Below are positions 1 to 8,681 of a stretch of 64,000 nt of DNA, piece after piece. The notes below the pieces were generated by a model that worked only from the letters and a program-made list of their open reading frames with translations, was not told the DNA's origin and did not search any database. The stretch covers positions 1 through 64,000 of the forward strand of contig CALBGP010000031.1 of NCBI GenBank assembly GCA_937892845.1. Reading direction: 5' to 3'. Position 1 is the stretch's first letter; every line of letters begins with the position of its first letter. The stretch is from an uncultured Eggerthellaceae bacterium. GTDB taxonomy: Bacteria; Actinomycetota; Coriobacteriia; Coriobacteriales; Eggerthellaceae. Position numbers and translations under genes: made by a program.

Positions 1-270
1 GTCGGGGTCCTTCTGCATGGCCCCCGTCGGGCAGTTGGCCACGCAGGCGGGGTCGACGCAGTGGTTGCAAGCCATAGATGTGAAATAGCCGAACACGTCC
101 TTGGGCACAAAGCATCCAGCATCGTCTTTCTCCCAAGATCCGTTCTGGTAATTCAGAACCTTACGATAAAGGTTCTCTGCCGGGAGCTTATAGGTCTCCT
201 TGCATGCAACCTGGCATGCTTTGCAGCCGACGCAGTTCGCCTGATTGAAATAGAAACCGTATTGAGACAT
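1..270 (-). CDS. DmsB-like 4Fe-4S ferredoxin subunit (3' end outside the window)
   Basis: The electron-transfer subunit of a DMSO-reductase-type enzyme. It carries electrons from the quinone pool or a membrane subunit to the molybdopterin subunit encoded just upstream. The visible 90 N-terminal residues hold a CVGCKACQVAC cluster motif (C-x2-C-x2-C-x3-C) from about residue 14 and a second one, CNHCVDPACVANCP, near residue 70, both typical of DmsB/PhsB/NrfC proteins of about 200 residues. The start is ATG at 270 with a GGGGGAG ribosome site. It lies 9 nt after the stop of the Mo subunit, so the two are cotranscribed. It is cut by the window edge, so the remaining clusters cannot be seen. Confidence 0.9.
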   Translation of the reverse strand, partial: MSQYGFYFNQANCVGCKACQVACKETYKLPAENLYRKVLNYQNGSWEKDDAGCFVPKDVFGYFTSMACNHCVDPACVANCPTGAMQKDPD

Positions 271-279
271 GACTCCCCC

Positions 280-2937
280 TTACTCCTCGATGCCGACAGG
301 CGTCACAATCGGGCGATTCTTATCAGGCAGAAGCTCGATGTTTCCGTCGTATTTCTCAACCTGCAGGACGGTGCCGGTCCAGGCCTGGCATCCGCCGCCG
401 GAAGCCTTGGGGGCCTGCAGGACGTTGGGGCAGCCGCCCATGTCGATGCCGGTCTCCTCGTCGATCTGCATCCATGCGCCATCCTGAAGGGCCACAGCGC
501 CGGGAACCAGGGTGGGCATCACCTTCGCAGGTCGCAGAACCTGTCCGTACGGGCTTGTCATCAAAACGATATCGCCGTTCTTGATGCCGCGGGCCTCGGC
601 GTCGACGGTGCTCATGAAGCATTCCTGGGGGAATGCTTCGCGCAAAGATACGACGCTGTCGTTGACGGAGTGGGCGCGGCGCAGGCTGTGCGGGGTCCAC
701 AGGAGCAGCGGGAACTCTTCAGTCCTTGCCGCCGCACCCTGCTCAGCATCTCCGACCTGATACATGCCGATGGGAGCGATCTGGGAGTAGCCGACCGAAT
801 TGACCATGTAAGCCAGCGTCTGGCAGTAGATTTCGAACTTTCCGGATGCTGTGGGCAAAGGAGATCCCTCAGGATCGGCGATGAATCCCATGTACGGCTC
901 GGGGATGAAAACATCCTCTTTCTGCGGATATTTGAAATAGCCCTTATCCTTGAATTCCGTGAAGCTGATCATGCCCTCTTCGCGCGGTTCGGCACCTTCT
1001 GCGCCGAATGAATCAGCTTCTTCCTGAGAGATGCTGATGAGCGGCTGCGTCTTGAATGTCTCTCCATCCATGATGGTGGAGTCGCGAACACTTGCATAGC
1101 TGCGCTGGGCATCGGTCTGGGCATTTACCACCGCAGGATCGACACCGAGCCTCTCGGCAAGCTGCTCGGCAATCCAGCCCTCAGTTTTAGCCTCATAAAG
1201 GGGATCCATGATATGGTCGGTCCAGTACAGGGTGGTCATATCCTCGGCATACGTGATATCGCCCTTCTCCCACCAGCCCGTCACGGGCAGAACTACGTCA
1301 CAATACTGACGAGTGGGATCAAAGAAGGGATCGGCACCCCAAACGAAGTCCATGCTGCGAATCGCGCGAATGCCGGCATTTGCATTGGGTTGCTGATTGA
1401 GGTAATTACGGCCACCGCCGAGATACATCGCATGGATATCGAGCTTATGCTTGCCTTCGGGCCAGCAATCGCGGCCGTACTCGCCATCGAGAATGCTCTG
1501 CCAGCATTCGGACGGTTCGATGTTCTCCCAATCGGCGCCCTGAAGCTTCGCGAACACGGGAATCGGGTAGTACATATATACAGGAGCGCCGGCAGGAGCC
1601 AAAGGATTGACGGGATTCATGGCAGCGCTCGTAGAATCGCCGTTAGAGACAGTTCCTCCCATATATGAACGCATGCCCGCCCAGCCCATATAATGGCCAG
1701 GCGTTCCAATACCGCCGTGCATGAGGGCCATGGTGTAGAAGCTCTGCACCAGCTGCTCGCCGGCAGGAATCTTCGACGTGGACATTGCGGAGAAGAAGTT
1801 GACCTTGTCGGTATTCGCTATCTCCTCTGCGAGATCGATGATGACCTGCTCGGGAACGCCGCAAATCGATTCAGCCCATTTCGGCGTCTTGGGTTGGCCG
1901 TCGCCGGTGCCAAGGACATAATCCTTGAAGTTGCCTTCTGCCGGCGCACCTTCGGGCATGTGATCCGCATCGAAACCAATTGTGTACTTATCCAAGAATT
2001 CCTGATCGAACTGATTGTTCACGATCCACTGATGGCAGATTGCCAAGATGAGAGCGGTGTCCGTACCAGGCAAAATGGGTACCCACTGATCGGCCACAAC
2101 CTGGGCAGTCTGGTTCAGCCAAGGATCGATGACGATGACCTTGGCGCCGGCCTCATGGCACTGCTGCAGCCACCATGCATGGTTGCCGGCTTTCTCTGCA
2201 GCCCAATTGCAGCCGAACATGACATGCAGCTCGCTTTGACGCAGCTGCAAAGGATGCGGGTTATTTGAAATTCCGAACCCGCCGAGGATGTGGGTATCCG
2301 CGACGGAGAAGGATCCGAATGAAATCGTACCCGCCTCCGCATGGACCGTACCGCCCAGAGCGTCGAGCAGACAGACCGTCTGGTCGAAATTACGGGGAGA
2401 AGCAGTGTTGGACGCCGCACCGCAAAGAATCCCCTTCGGTCCGTACTTGTCCAAAGTCGATTTGATCCCACCGGCAACGTAATCGAGGGCCTCTTCCCAG
2501 CTGATGCGCTCCCATTCGTCCTTGCCGCGCAGCTCTCCATTGGGCTGTTCAGGGCTCCAATTCTTGCGCTTCATGGGGTACTTGATACGGGCGGGCGAAA
2601 GATGGTTGCTGATCTGGGCACGGCCTCGCACGCATGCTCGCCTCTGGGGCAGCGCGTAGCTATCGGAATCCTCTTCATCCGTGCGGATTTTGATTGGAAC
2701 GCCATCTTCTACATACACTTTGATCATGCAGCGAGACGACCCGCAGCTGCAATTGTACATGCAGGTCGTGGTCTTCCATTCACCCTTCGACTCATCGATG
2801 CCAGCATCGCCGGCACCCTGCGCAGGCTCCTCTTCTGTTTTGGGCGCGCACGAAGTCAGGCCGACCAGGCCCGCGGCACCCGCGCACGCGGCGCTCCACT
2901 GAAGGAAATTGCGCCTTGTGAGATTCATCTCTGACAT
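280..2937 (-). CDS. Tat-exported molybdopterin oxidoreductase, DMSO reductase family catalytic subunit
   Basis: Catalytic subunit (885 aa) of a bis-MGD enzyme acting outside the cytoplasmic membrane as a terminal reductase or dehydrogenase; the substrate cannot be told from sequence. A twin-arginine signal (TRRNFLQ, R8-R9) leads into a hydrophobic stretch and a lipobox-like LTSC (C30). Cys59, Cys63, Cys70 and Cys102 are the likely ligands of the FS0 4Fe-4S cluster. The rest spans the Molybdopterin and Molydop_binding domains (for example HVMFGCNWAAEKAGNHAWW for MGD binding). I chose ATG 2937 over an upstream start (2994) because a perfect AGGAGG lies 7 nt before it and the Tat motif then sits at the extreme N-terminus. 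It is followed by the ferredoxin subunit. The Mo ligand was not assigned with certainty. Confidence 0.93.
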   Translation of the reverse strand: MSEMNLTRRNFLQWSAACAGAAGLVGLTSCAPKTEEEPAQGAGDAGIDESKGEWKTTTCMYNCSCGSSRCMIKVYVEDGVPIKIRTDEEDSDSYALPQRRACVRGRAQISNHLSPARIKYPMKRKNWSPEQPNGELRGKDEWERISWEEALDYVAGGIKSTLDKYGPKGILCGAASNTASPRNFDQTVCLLDALGGTVHAEAGTISFGSFSVADTHILGGFGISNNPHPLQLRQSELHVMFGCNWAAEKAGNHAWWLQQCHEAGAKVIVIDPWLNQTAQVVADQWVPILPGTDTALILAICHQWIVNNQFDQEFLDKYTIGFDADHMPEGAPAEGNFKDYVLGTGDGQPKTPKWAESICGVPEQVIIDLAEEIANTDKVNFFSAMSTSKIPAGEQLVQSFYTMALMHGGIGTPGHYMGWAGMRSYMGGTVSNGDSTSAAMNPVNPLAPAGAPVYMYYPIPVFAKLQGADWENIEPSECWQSILDGEYGRDCWPEGKHKLDIHAMYLGGGRNYLNQQPNANAGIRAIRSMDFVWGADPFFDPTRQYCDVVLPVTGWWEKGDITYAEDMTTLYWTDHIMDPLYEAKTEGWIAEQLAERLGVDPAVVNAQTDAQRSYASVRDSTIMDGETFKTQPLISISQEEADSFGAEGAEPREEGMISFTEFKDKGYFKYPQKEDVFIPEPYMGFIADPEGSPLPTASGKFEIYCQTLAYMVNSVGYSQIAPIGMYQVGDAEQGAAARTEEFPLLLWTPHSLRRAHSVNDSVVSLREAFPQECFMSTVDAEARGIKNGDIVLMTSPYGQVLRPAKVMPTLVPGAVALQDGAWMQIDEETGIDMGGCPNVLQAPKASGGGCQAWTGTVLQVEKYDGNIELLPDKNRPIVTPVGIEE

Positions 2938-3061
2938 GCATCCTCCTCTATCAAGCGTTAAATTCGGAGCATGCAGCACGATGACTGAGAACACGGGTAG
3001 GCAAACCGCCCCGGCCCCCCTCAGCCGAATCTCGTCCTAGGTGCCCCCTTAACAAGGTGTC

Positions 3062-3090
3062 ATAGTAGAGCGTTTCACCGATTCAGTCAA
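3062..3090 (-). promoter_or_regulatory. Promoter of the dmsAB-like operon
   Basis: On the minus strand there is a -35 TTGACT (3085-3090) and a -10 TACTAT (3062-3067) separated by exactly 17 bp. Transcription would start near 3055 and leave a leader of about 120 nt. This is read from the sequence; the start point has not been mapped. Confidence 0.6.
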
Positions 3091-3096
3091 TCGGTG
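3076..3096. promoter_or_regulatory. Inverted repeat overlapping the dmsAB promoter (candidate operator)
   Basis: CACCGATT (3076-3083) and AATCGGTG (3089-3096) form perfect 8-bp arms around CAGTC. The repeat covers the -35 box of the minus-strand operon and lies about 45 bp before the divergent NrfD-like gene. A GntR regulator is encoded in the divergent operon and is a plausible ligand-responsive binder, but that link is inference. Confidence 0.5.
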
Positions 3097-3139
3097 TTTG
3101 CTTTCAAAGATGTTTATCGGATAATGTCATGGAAACACA

Positions 3140-4063
3140 GTGCAGCCCCCCTGCCTGCAAACAGCAAACCGCCTGAAAGTCGAAAGCACCGTGTACGGCA
3201 TTCTTATCACGACATATCTTTTCCTCGGCGGCGCCGCAAGCGGGTCATTGCTCATCATGTGCTCGTGGAGCCTCATCTTCCACTACCGCAAATCGCACCG
3301 ATCGCCCCGCATCAGACGCGCATTCAGAGCCCTGAAGTCGGCGGTCTATACCATCAGCTTCATTCTCCTTGCCATATCGGTCCTCTGCCTCGCATTCGAC
3401 CTGGCAAGTCCCCACAGAGCCTACCTCCTGTTCATGCGACCGCATCCCACACCCATCACATTCGGAGCGTTCGCTCTTACGTTCGGACTTGCGATTGGTT
3501 TTTTGCTGGTCGTGGCAAACCTTCTGCGACCGCGGGCGATGAACGGCTACGTCAAAGGGGCGCTTGAGGCGCTGGGCGTAGTCTGCTCCATCTGCATCAT
3601 GGCCTATACCGGAGTTTTTCTTTACACCCAACCAGCTGTGGCCATCTGGCACACCGTCACCATTGTCCCCTTGTTCATTTTCTCCTCGATATCATCCGGC
3701 ATTTCCGTTGTTCTGCTCATCGACTACTTCATTCAAGGCAAAGTCTTGCTCCTCCGAACCGTGCAGCCCATGCAGAAGCTCCACCTTGTCTGTCTGGCTT
3801 TGGAAAGCGCGGCATTGGCCGCCTTCGCATTCGCCATGTTCGGCAATCCCCATGCATCGAAATCCGTCGATCTGCTCCTTAACCCCGACATGCTGGGATG
3901 CGCAGGACTAGGTATCGTAGGCATGGGGATCATCGCTCCTGCTTGCCTGGAAACATACGCTTTGACCAGGGGGCAATGCCGATCGATTCCGATTTCCGAC
4001 GTCATCTGCCTCATTGGCGGATTCTGCCTGAGATTCTGCATTATTATGTGCGGCGCCCATTGA
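3140..4063 (+). CDS. NrfD/DmsC-like integral membrane subunit
   Basis: A multi-spanning membrane protein (about 307 aa, roughly eight hydrophobic segments) of the NrfD/PsrC/DmsC type, which exchanges electrons between quinone and an Fe-S subunit. Family features are LFLGGAASGSLL in the first membrane span and the ALGVVCSICIMAYTGVFL segment near residue 145. It is encoded divergently from the catalytic and ferredoxin subunits rather than behind them, so it may be their membrane anchor or may serve a different partner. The start is unsure: GTG 3140 gives the longest frame but lacks a clear ribosome site, and a GTG near residue 18 (TVYGIL) is an alternative. The GntR gene follows after 47 nt. 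Confidence 0.8.
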   Translation: MQPPCLQTANRLKVESTVYGILITTYLFLGGAASGSLLIMCSWSLIFHYRKSHRSPRIRRAFRALKSAVYTISFILLAISVLCLAFDLASPHRAYLLFMRPHPTPITFGAFALTFGLAIGFLLVVANLLRPRAMNGYVKGALEALGVVCSICIMAYTGVFLYTQPAVAIWHTVTIVPLFIFSSISSGISVVLLIDYFIQGKVLLLRTVQPMQKLHLVCLALESAALAAFAFAMFGNPHASKSVDLLLNPDMLGCAGLGIVGMGIIAPACLETYALTRGQCRSIPISDVICLIGGFCLRFCIIMCGAH

Positions 4064-4110
4064 CCGTCCGGATATCAGGAGTACCGAAGAAAGACAAGAG
4101 GAACCAACAC

Positions 4111-4548
4111 GTGCACGAAACGGACAACATACCGTTCGAGGTCGACGAAACATCGGATCTGCCCATCTGGGTGCAGCTTCGCAACCGCTTCGCCTTCCTC
4201 ATCAAGACCGGCCATTTCAAAGACGGAGAGCAGCTGCCCAGCGTCCGCAGCCTGGCTGCCTCGGCCATGATCAACTACAACACCGTCGCCCGAGCATACC
4301 GCGATCTCGAACTGGAGGGATTGGCGGTATCCGTTCGAGGACGCGGCATGTTCGTTCAAGGGAACAGAGAAAACGGCAAAGAGTCGGAGACAGCCTCAGC
4401 AGACGCGCTGCTCGAAGACTGCGTGCGCCAATACCGCGCGCTCGGCATGACCTACGAAGACATACATGAACATATGTCGGCGCTCGTTTCCGATTTGAAG
4501 TCCAAAGCCGACAATGAGCTGACCAAGAGAATGGAGTTCTGCAAATGA
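4111..4548 (+). CDS. GntR family regulator, YtrA type
   Basis: A small (145 aa) transcription regulator. The winged helix-turn-helix covers about residues 15-80, with the family signature QLPSVRSLAASAMINYNTVARAY, and is followed by a short helical tail instead of a large ligand domain, as in the YtrA subfamily. I chose GTG 4111 because AGAGGA lies 8 nt upstream and the frame before it overlaps the NrfD-like gene. The stop overlaps the next start (ATGA), so it is translationally coupled to the SPFH gene. It probably controls its own operon and perhaps the divergent oxidoreductase. Confidence 0.85.
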   Translation: MHETDNIPFEVDETSDLPIWVQLRNRFAFLIKTGHFKDGEQLPSVRSLAASAMINYNTVARAYRDLELEGLAVSVRGRGMFVQGNRENGKESETASADALLEDCVRQYRALGMTYEDIHEHMSALVSDLKSKADNELTKRMEFCK

Positions 4549-5504
4549 AGCGCAAGCAGATCGATGAAACCCCCGTCGGCTCACGCCGCAGCGAACGCGA
4601 TGAGGCCGTCCAGATCGAATCGTACAATTCGCCAAAAACCCGCTACGCCAACGAGAACGCCGGCACGGTTTTCTCAGCTGCGCTATTCATGCTCGCATTC
4701 GCGCTGGGCATGGGGGCAAGCTTCCTAGTGGCAGGCCGCATAGAGATCTTCGGCATCACTGTATCTATTCTGGTTGCAACGATCGCCGTATTCACCATAC
4801 GAATCGCATCGGAATGGGAAAAAGTGGTCATCCTGCGCTTCGGAAAATACCATCGCACATGCGGCCCCGGTCTTTATGTCACCATTCCGTTCATCGACCA
4901 CATCGCACTGCGCGCCGACCAGCGCGTTCAAATCACAGGATTCAGCGCCGAAGAGACCCTGACGGCGGACCTGGTCCCCACAAACGTCAACGCCGTCGTG
5001 TTCTGGATGGTCTGGGATGCCGGCAAAGCCTGCATGGAGGTGGAGGACTACTACGACTCCGTAGCGCTCGCCGCCCAAACAACCTTGCGTGACACCATCG
5101 GCCGCAAAAGCATCACAGACGTGATCACGCACCGTACCGTACTGGACGAAGAACTCAAAGAAGCCATTGCCGAAAAGACGGAAACCTGGGGCGTGAGCGT
5201 GCTGTCCGTGGAGATCCGCGACATTGTCTTGCCGAAATACCTGCAAGAGGACATGTCAGCCGAGGCACGCGCCGAACGAGAGCGCGACGCACGCATGGTC
5301 CTGGCAGAAATCGAGAAGGACATCGCCTCGATGCTGCACGAAGCAAGCGACATCTACCGCGAAGACGAAGTGGCTTTCAAGCTCCGCCAGATGCACCTGC
5401 TCAATGAAGGCATCAAGCAAACCAACGGCACCATGGTGGTCCCCAGCGCATATACCGAAGGATTCACGCAGGATATCTCGGGAGCAGGGCAAGGGCAGCA
5501 CTAG
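4545..5504 (+). CDS. SPFH/stomatin (slipin-like) membrane protein
   Basis: A 319-residue band-7/SPFH protein. Two adjacent hydrophobic segments at about 43-62 and 67-85 form a membrane hairpin. The SPFH domain runs from about 90 to 260 (EKVVILRFGKYHRTCGPGL, then TFGVxVxxVEIRDI-type strands with LPKYLQEDMSAEARAERER) and is followed by a charged coiled coil. Such proteins form membrane rings that scaffold or regulate proteases. The start codon overlaps the GntR stop (ATGA). YtrA-type regulators next to membrane proteins often belong to envelope-stress modules; that role here is inference. Confidence 0.85.
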   Translation: MKRKQIDETPVGSRRSERDEAVQIESYNSPKTRYANENAGTVFSAALFMLAFALGMGASFLVAGRIEIFGITVSILVATIAVFTIRIASEWEKVVILRFGKYHRTCGPGLYVTIPFIDHIALRADQRVQITGFSAEETLTADLVPTNVNAVVFWMVWDAGKACMEVEDYYDSVALAAQTTLRDTIGRKSITDVITHRTVLDEELKEAIAEKTETWGVSVLSVEIRDIVLPKYLQEDMSAEARAERERDARMVLAEIEKDIASMLHEASDIYREDEVAFKLRQMHLLNEGIKQTNGTMVVPSAYTEGFTQDISGAGQGQH

Positions 5505-5603
5505 AGAGCGGCAACCACGCTCCGAAGATGACATCCCGAATCGAAGCCGAGGGATATAATCAGGCAAACGCGACCGGACCACCTCATCTTCGCAAGGAGA
5601 CCG

Positions 5604-6662
5604 ATGCTATACCGCTTCGACACGCAGGCGGGCCTTTCCATGGCTCCGCTTGACACCATACCGCTCGAAAACGAATACGATTTCACACCTGCGGGCGCCC
5701 CGGACACCGGCGGCGCCTCTAACGGTGCCCATACGGCAACGTTCTACGCCTTCAACACCGTGGTCACCCTGCAGGCATGGGATGCGGAGGGAGTGCACCC
5801 CGAGGCCGGCAGCGAGCTTGCGCGCTCGGCATTCAAAGCGGCGCTTGCCGACTGTCGGACCTTCGAGCGCCTGTTCTCACGCACGCTGTCCCATAGCGAC
5901 ATCAGCCGCCTGAACGCAGCGCAAGGAGCCTGGACACCCATCGCCGATGCCACTTTCGACCTGCTGGGCGAAAGCATCCGGTATTGCCGCGAATCTCACG
6001 GCACCTTCGATATCACCATCGGCGCCGCAACGAGGTTGTGGGACTTCCACCGCAGCGTCATCCCCGATCCTGCCGAACTCGCCGAGGCGCTGCATCACGT
6101 CGACTTCCGCATGATCGAGCTGACAGGCGAAGCAGGATTGCGCATGGCGCGGCTTGCCGATCCAGCGGGCGCGGTCGACGTCGGCGGCACGGCGAAGGGG
6201 TTCATCGCCGATGCGCTGCGCGAGAGGCTTTTCGCCTGCGGATTGCGACACTTCCTCATCAACCTGGGCGGCAATGTCATGGTATGCGGAGGCAAACCCG
6301 ATGGCAGTCCGTTTCGCGTGGGGATAAAAGATCCGAAGAACCCGAGCGCCATCTTGGGCGCCATCCCCATAACCGATGGCTCCGTTGTGACAAGCGGCCT
6401 GTACGAACGCGCATTCGAACGTGACGGCGTCCGCTTCAGCCACATCCTCAGCTCGGAAACCGGATTCCCCATCGCGACCGATGCCGAAAGCGTTACCGTC
6501 GTGGCCGCGCGCAGCGCAGATTGCGATGGCTATTCGACTACCCTGTGCGCATTGGGGATAGACGAAGGGCTGGCATTCGCACGAACACATCCGGAACTTG
6601 CATCCGTGATATTCGTCGATGCGGACAATAAGCTGCACATGCAGTCCGCATGCAGTGCATGA
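5604..6662 (+). CDS. apbE: ApbE family FAD:protein FMN transferase
   Basis: Uses FAD to attach FMN covalently to a threonine of a target flavoprotein, with Mg2+. The 352-residue protein carries the ApbE core: GGTAKGFIADAL (about 193), LINLGGNVMVCGG (about 218), FSHILSSETGFP (about 277) and a closing DGYSTTLCALG with the metal-binding Asp. No signal peptide or lipobox is visible, so it would act in the cytoplasm, unlike many Gram-negative lipoprotein ApbEs. The start ATG 5604 has AAGGAG 5 nt upstream. A strong terminator follows directly. Likely substrates in such organisms are FMN-binding domains of fumarate-reductase-like or Rnf proteins, none of which is encoded beside it. Confidence 0.92.
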   Translation: MLYRFDTQAGLSMAPLDTIPLENEYDFTPAGAPDTGGASNGAHTATFYAFNTVVTLQAWDAEGVHPEAGSELARSAFKAALADCRTFERLFSRTLSHSDISRLNAAQGAWTPIADATFDLLGESIRYCRESHGTFDITIGAATRLWDFHRSVIPDPAELAEALHHVDFRMIELTGEAGLRMARLADPAGAVDVGGTAKGFIADALRERLFACGLRHFLINLGGNVMVCGGKPDGSPFRVGIKDPKNPSAILGAIPITDGSVVTSGLYERAFERDGVRFSHILSSETGFPIATDAESVTVVAARSADCDGYSTTLCALGIDEGLAFARTHPELASVIFVDADNKLHMQSACSA

Positions 6663-6669
6663 CAACCAC

Positions 6670-6695
6670 GAAAAGCCGCCCGGTGGCGGCTTTTC
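6670..6695. terminator. Bidirectional intrinsic terminator between apbE and veg
   Basis: Perfect 11-bp stem GAAAAGCCGCC / GGCGGCTTTTC with a CGGT loop. The stem itself ends in TTTT on both strands, so it can end the converging apbE and veg transcripts. Confidence 0.85.
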
Positions 6696-6733
6696 TGCGT
6701 TATCCATTCAAAGGCAAACGAACTACGAAGAAC

Positions 6734-7078
6734 CTACAGATCGTCGTCTTCGGTTTCCTCTTCGTCAGCTTCGACGGGAAGCGCGTTGGGATCGGGCTCG
6801 ATGAACGGCTCGAACACCGGCTCGCCAGTGGCGGGCTCGTAGAGCTCCACCATGCCGGTCAGGATGTCGACGTACTGATACGACTGACGCGCAGTGCGGC
6901 CGCGCTTGCGATTGACTTCCATGATGAACAGAGAGGGATGCGCCTGCATGAGCGTGCCCTCGCACTCGACGATCTTAGAGCGGCCCATGTTGGCGCGCAC
7001 CTTCAAACGAGTGTCGACGCGATGGGAAAGTTCCGTGCGGATATCGTCGACGATCCTCGCCTGCTTTTCCAAATCCAT
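6734..7078 (-). CDS. veg: Veg family protein
   Basis: A small (114 aa) Veg-domain protein; in Bacillus, Veg promotes biofilm formation. The N-terminal 80 residues match the family pattern (DDIRTELSHRVDTRLKVRANMGRSK, then ECEGTLMQAHPSLFIMEV). The C-terminal tail is strongly acidic (EADEEETEDDDL). The start at ATG 7078 (MDLEKQ) removes a short unlikely extension; a GGAAA-rich ribosome site lies upstream. It sits just downstream of rsmA, the same neighbourhood known from Firmicutes, but has its own promoter. Confidence 0.88.
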   Translation of the reverse strand: MDLEKQARIVDDIRTELSHRVDTRLKVRANMGRSKIVECEGTLMQAHPSLFIMEVNRKRGRTARQSYQYVDILTGMVELYEPATGEPVFEPFIEPDPNALPVEADEEETEDDDL

Positions 7079-7129
7079 ATGAGGGGTTTCCTTTGCTAGC
7101 TTGCATAATCCAGAATTTTGCAAGCGAAT

Positions 7130-7158
7130 ATTATAGCACGCTTGATGTAAAATGTATA
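7130..7158 (-). promoter_or_regulatory. Promoter of veg
   Basis: Minus strand: -10 TATAAT (perfect consensus, 7130-7135) and -35 TATACA (7153-7158), 17 bp apart, in an AT-rich patch. The leader is about 45 nt. Confidence 0.65.
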
Positions 7159-7241
7159 ATTTCGCAGGTCATACGCGGTTTTCACACACTTTCGCCTATA
7201 ACTGGGCAGACACTGCCGCCCACCCATTCAGCAAGGCTCGA

Positions 7242-8129
7242 TCAACGCGTCTCAAGAAGCGCACAGCCCAGATCCACGAACTCCTCCAGATCAAGCGACT
7301 CACCGCGGCGGCGGGGGTCGATGCCCGCACGCTCTAGGATGTCAGGCACGTGCTCCGCCATGAATGCACCGCCTGCTCCCCTACCCGCGAAATACGTCTT
7401 CATGGAGTTCGCTATGGTCTTGCGACGCGTTGCGAATGCGGCATCCGCCGCCAAGCACGATGCCTGCATGAGCGCCGGGGTGATATCAGCCTCAACCGCA
7501 TCACGTCTGTTCAAGCGGATAACAGCAGATTCAACGCGCGGCGGCGGGAAGAAATTGCCCGGGCCCACGGGAAAACGGCCGGCAGGCCGGGCTATCAGAT
7601 TCAGCTTAACCGTGTAGGCGCCGTAATCCTTCGTTCCCTTCGATGCCATCATGCGGTCGGCAACCTCTTTCTGCACCATGACCGTACAGCTCTCAAGGGA
7701 GTCGAACCGCTGGAAGTAATCAAGCACCAGCGTGGCGGCAACGGCATACGGCAGATTCGAGATGAACTTCGTGGGAGCCGGAATACCGTCCAGATCGGCC
7801 TGGTCAAGCTCAAGGGCATCCTTGCTGATCAGACGGAAGTTATCGAAATCCGCGCACGTTTCGGCAAGCACCGCCGGCAGGTCCGCATCGCGCTCAACAG
7901 AGACCACGTGCCCCGCACGGGCAGCAAGCGCCACCGTGAGCGTACCTATGCCGGGCCCCACTTCAAGAACCGAATCCTCCGGACCCACTTCGGACAGAGC
8001 GCAGATTTTGCCGATGATGGCATCGTTGACCAGGAAGTTCTGGCCCAAGGCCTTCTTCGTGGCCAGGCCATGGCGCTCAAGCGTTTCGCGCGTGGCGCTG
8101 GGGCAGGCAAGATATGAGAACTCGGGCAT
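7242..8129 (-). CDS. rsmA: 16S rRNA (A1518/A1519-N6)-dimethyltransferase RsmA (KsgA)
   Basis: Dimethylates two adjacent adenosines in the 3' hairpin of 16S rRNA during small-subunit maturation, using SAM. The 295-residue protein has KKALGQNFLVND, the SAM motif VLEVGPGIGTLT (about 55-66) and the catalytic motif NLPYAVAATL, in the normal order and length. It starts 9 nt after the stop of the flavoprotein gene, with the AGGAGGA ribosome site overlapping that gap. It is the last gene of the metG operon. Confidence 0.96.
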   Translation of the reverse strand: MPEFSYLACPSATRETLERHGLATKKALGQNFLVNDAIIGKICALSEVGPEDSVLEVGPGIGTLTVALAARAGHVVSVERDADLPAVLAETCADFDNFRLISKDALELDQADLDGIPAPTKFISNLPYAVAATLVLDYFQRFDSLESCTVMVQKEVADRMMASKGTKDYGAYTVKLNLIARPAGRFPVGPGNFFPPPRVESAVIRLNRRDAVEADITPALMQASCLAADAAFATRRKTIANSMKTYFAGRGAGGAFMAEHVPDILERAGIDPRRRGESLDLEEFVDLGCALLETR

Positions 8130-8138
8130 TGATTCCTC

Positions 8139-8681
8139 CTACTGGCCCCAGCCGATGCGGTCGAAGACCTCGGTCAAGGCGAAACCGGCGGCACCGAAGG
8201 CCGAACGGACGGTGGTTACAAGCGGATCGAATCCGTAGGGGTCTCCCCCGGCGCCGATCACGTGGAGATAGACAGGGCGCTTCGGCGCATCGGGCCCTAC
8301 GCCGCCCATGGCCTGCAACGCTGCGGCGTTGGGTCCGCGACGACGCTCCCAATACGGCTGAAGCCGATCGAGCACGCATTTGAGCTGGGAAGGTGCGCCG
8401 GCGAAATACACCGGGCTGACCACGTGGATTTCCTCCACCTTGTCGATGAGGTCCATCAGCTCGCCCATATCGTCTTCAATCGCGCAGTCAAGGCGCCTGC
8501 GACACGCCTCGCAGCCCACGCAGCCCGATACCTCATGATCGCACACGCGCCAGATCACGGCGCTGGGAGCGAACGGCGAATCGGTCCTGCGGCCTTCAAG
8601 CTGCCGCTCAAGCTCGACCGCGTAACGGGCGCATACGCCTGCAGCGCGGGGCGAACCTACCAGAATCAACGACAGCGACAT
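8139..8681 (-). CDS. NADPH-dependent FMN reductase / iron-sulfur flavoprotein-like
   Basis: A flavodoxin-fold protein of 180 aa that probably binds FMN. The N-terminal LILVGSPRAAGVCARYAVELE is the FMN-phosphate loop. A cysteine group, CDHEVSGCVGCEACRRRLDC, at about 48-67 resembles the compact 4Fe-4S motif of iron-sulfur flavoproteins, and SPVYFAGAPSQLKCVLDRL is the conserved strand/helix after it. I took ATG 8681, which has a GGAG ribosome site, rather than GTG 8687. The start lies 16 nt inside the end of the tatD-like gene. It sits between tatD and rsmA. Its electron partner is unknown. Confidence 0.8.
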   Translation of the reverse strand: MSLSLILVGSPRAAGVCARYAVELERQLEGRRTDSPFAPSAVIWRVCDHEVSGCVGCEACRRRLDCAIEDDMGELMDLIDKVEEIHVVSPVYFAGAPSQLKCVLDRLQPYWERRRGPNAAALQAMGGVGPDAPKRPVYLHVIGAGGDPYGFDPLVTTVRSAFGAAGFALTEVFDRIGWGQ

